Positions 15,622 to 15,687 of a stretch of 15,687 nucleotides of DNA are shown here, one piece after another. Position 1 is the stretch's first letter; each line of letters begins with the position of its first letter. The stretch covers positions 1 to 15,687 of the forward strand of contig JAKAQR010000049.1 in assembly GCA_021819725.1 (NCBI GenBank), given 5' to 3'. The notes below the pieces were generated by a model, which was not told the origin of the DNA, did not search any database, and was given only the letters and a program-made list of their open reading frames with translations. The stretch comes from Actinomycetes bacterium (GTDB lineage: Bacteria > Actinomycetota > Acidimicrobiia > Acidimicrobiales > Acidimicrobiaceae). The position numbers and the translations under genes were made by a program.

Positions 15622-15687
15622 GTACGCAAGTATTCGTGGGGCACGGGACAACCGTATCAGCAGGTCATGGGTAGTGCAAAGCATCGG
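15622..15687. other. Sequence beyond the tRNA scar, unassigned
   Basis: These 66 bases replace what should be the 5' half of the tRNA and presumably belong to a neighbouring element or to rearranged chromosome. No gene or repeat is recognisable in so short a stretch. Confidence 0.4.

Noticed and set aside
15572..15687. Intact tRNA-Gln gene
   Set aside because: No D arm or complementary 5' acceptor strand follows the anticodon arm, and the anticodon stem has a mismatch.
1..15687. CRISPR array, toxin-antitoxin or defence system
   Set aside because: I looked for regularly spaced short repeats and for nuclease, toxin or defence motifs on both strands and found none.

Overview
The window is almost entirely one block of minus-strand genes for taking up and breaking down short peptides, with remains of mobile DNA at both ends. 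The organism is probably an actinobacterium of moderate GC content. Evidence for this is the lipoprotein signal style (an AAC lipobox followed by a serine-rich linker), frequent GTG starts and a fused Dpp/Opp ATPase. Acidimicrobiia-type bacteria are a plausible guess, but the sequence does not prove it.

Left edge (1-430): a frameshifted 3' remnant of an IS21-family istB gene on the plus strand, followed by what looks like the end of that element (two TGTCCGAAA repeats 22 bp apart). Bases 431-810 hold nothing I can identify.

Centre (811-14785), transcribed right to left: a CocE/S15-type serine hydrolase; a family 5 solute-binding lipoprotein (SBP2); a prolidase-like amidohydrolase; two Dpp/Opp-type permeases; a double ATPase; a second prolidase-like amidohydrolase; an M20 peptidase; and a second solute-binding lipoprotein (SBP1). 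Short gaps and overlapping start/stop codons suggest one operon or a few coupled units. The likely logic is capture of oligopeptides or N-acyl/prolyl dipeptides outside the membrane, import through one ABC permease, and cleavage by three or four cytoplasmic hydrolases. The proline theme is an inference from the enzyme families.

The two SBP genes share a 1265-bp tract that reads as base-for-base identical (827-2091 and 10966-12230). It is bounded on both sides by clearly diverged homologous sequence. This points to recent gene conversion and leaves long direct repeats around the transporter core.

Right edge (14786-15687): an intergenic region with a small possible ORF and a dyad; then a decayed tyrosine recombinase (integrase) pseudogene that starts next to the 3' half of a tRNA-Gln(TTG). 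The tRNA fragment lacks its 5' half and looks like an attachment-site scar. With the IS21 remnant on the other side, the operon appears to lie in an old, partly degraded genomic island, possibly at a junction between tandem elements. Nothing here is a wholly unknown system; the most notable signals are the converted SBP pair and the att/integrase scar.
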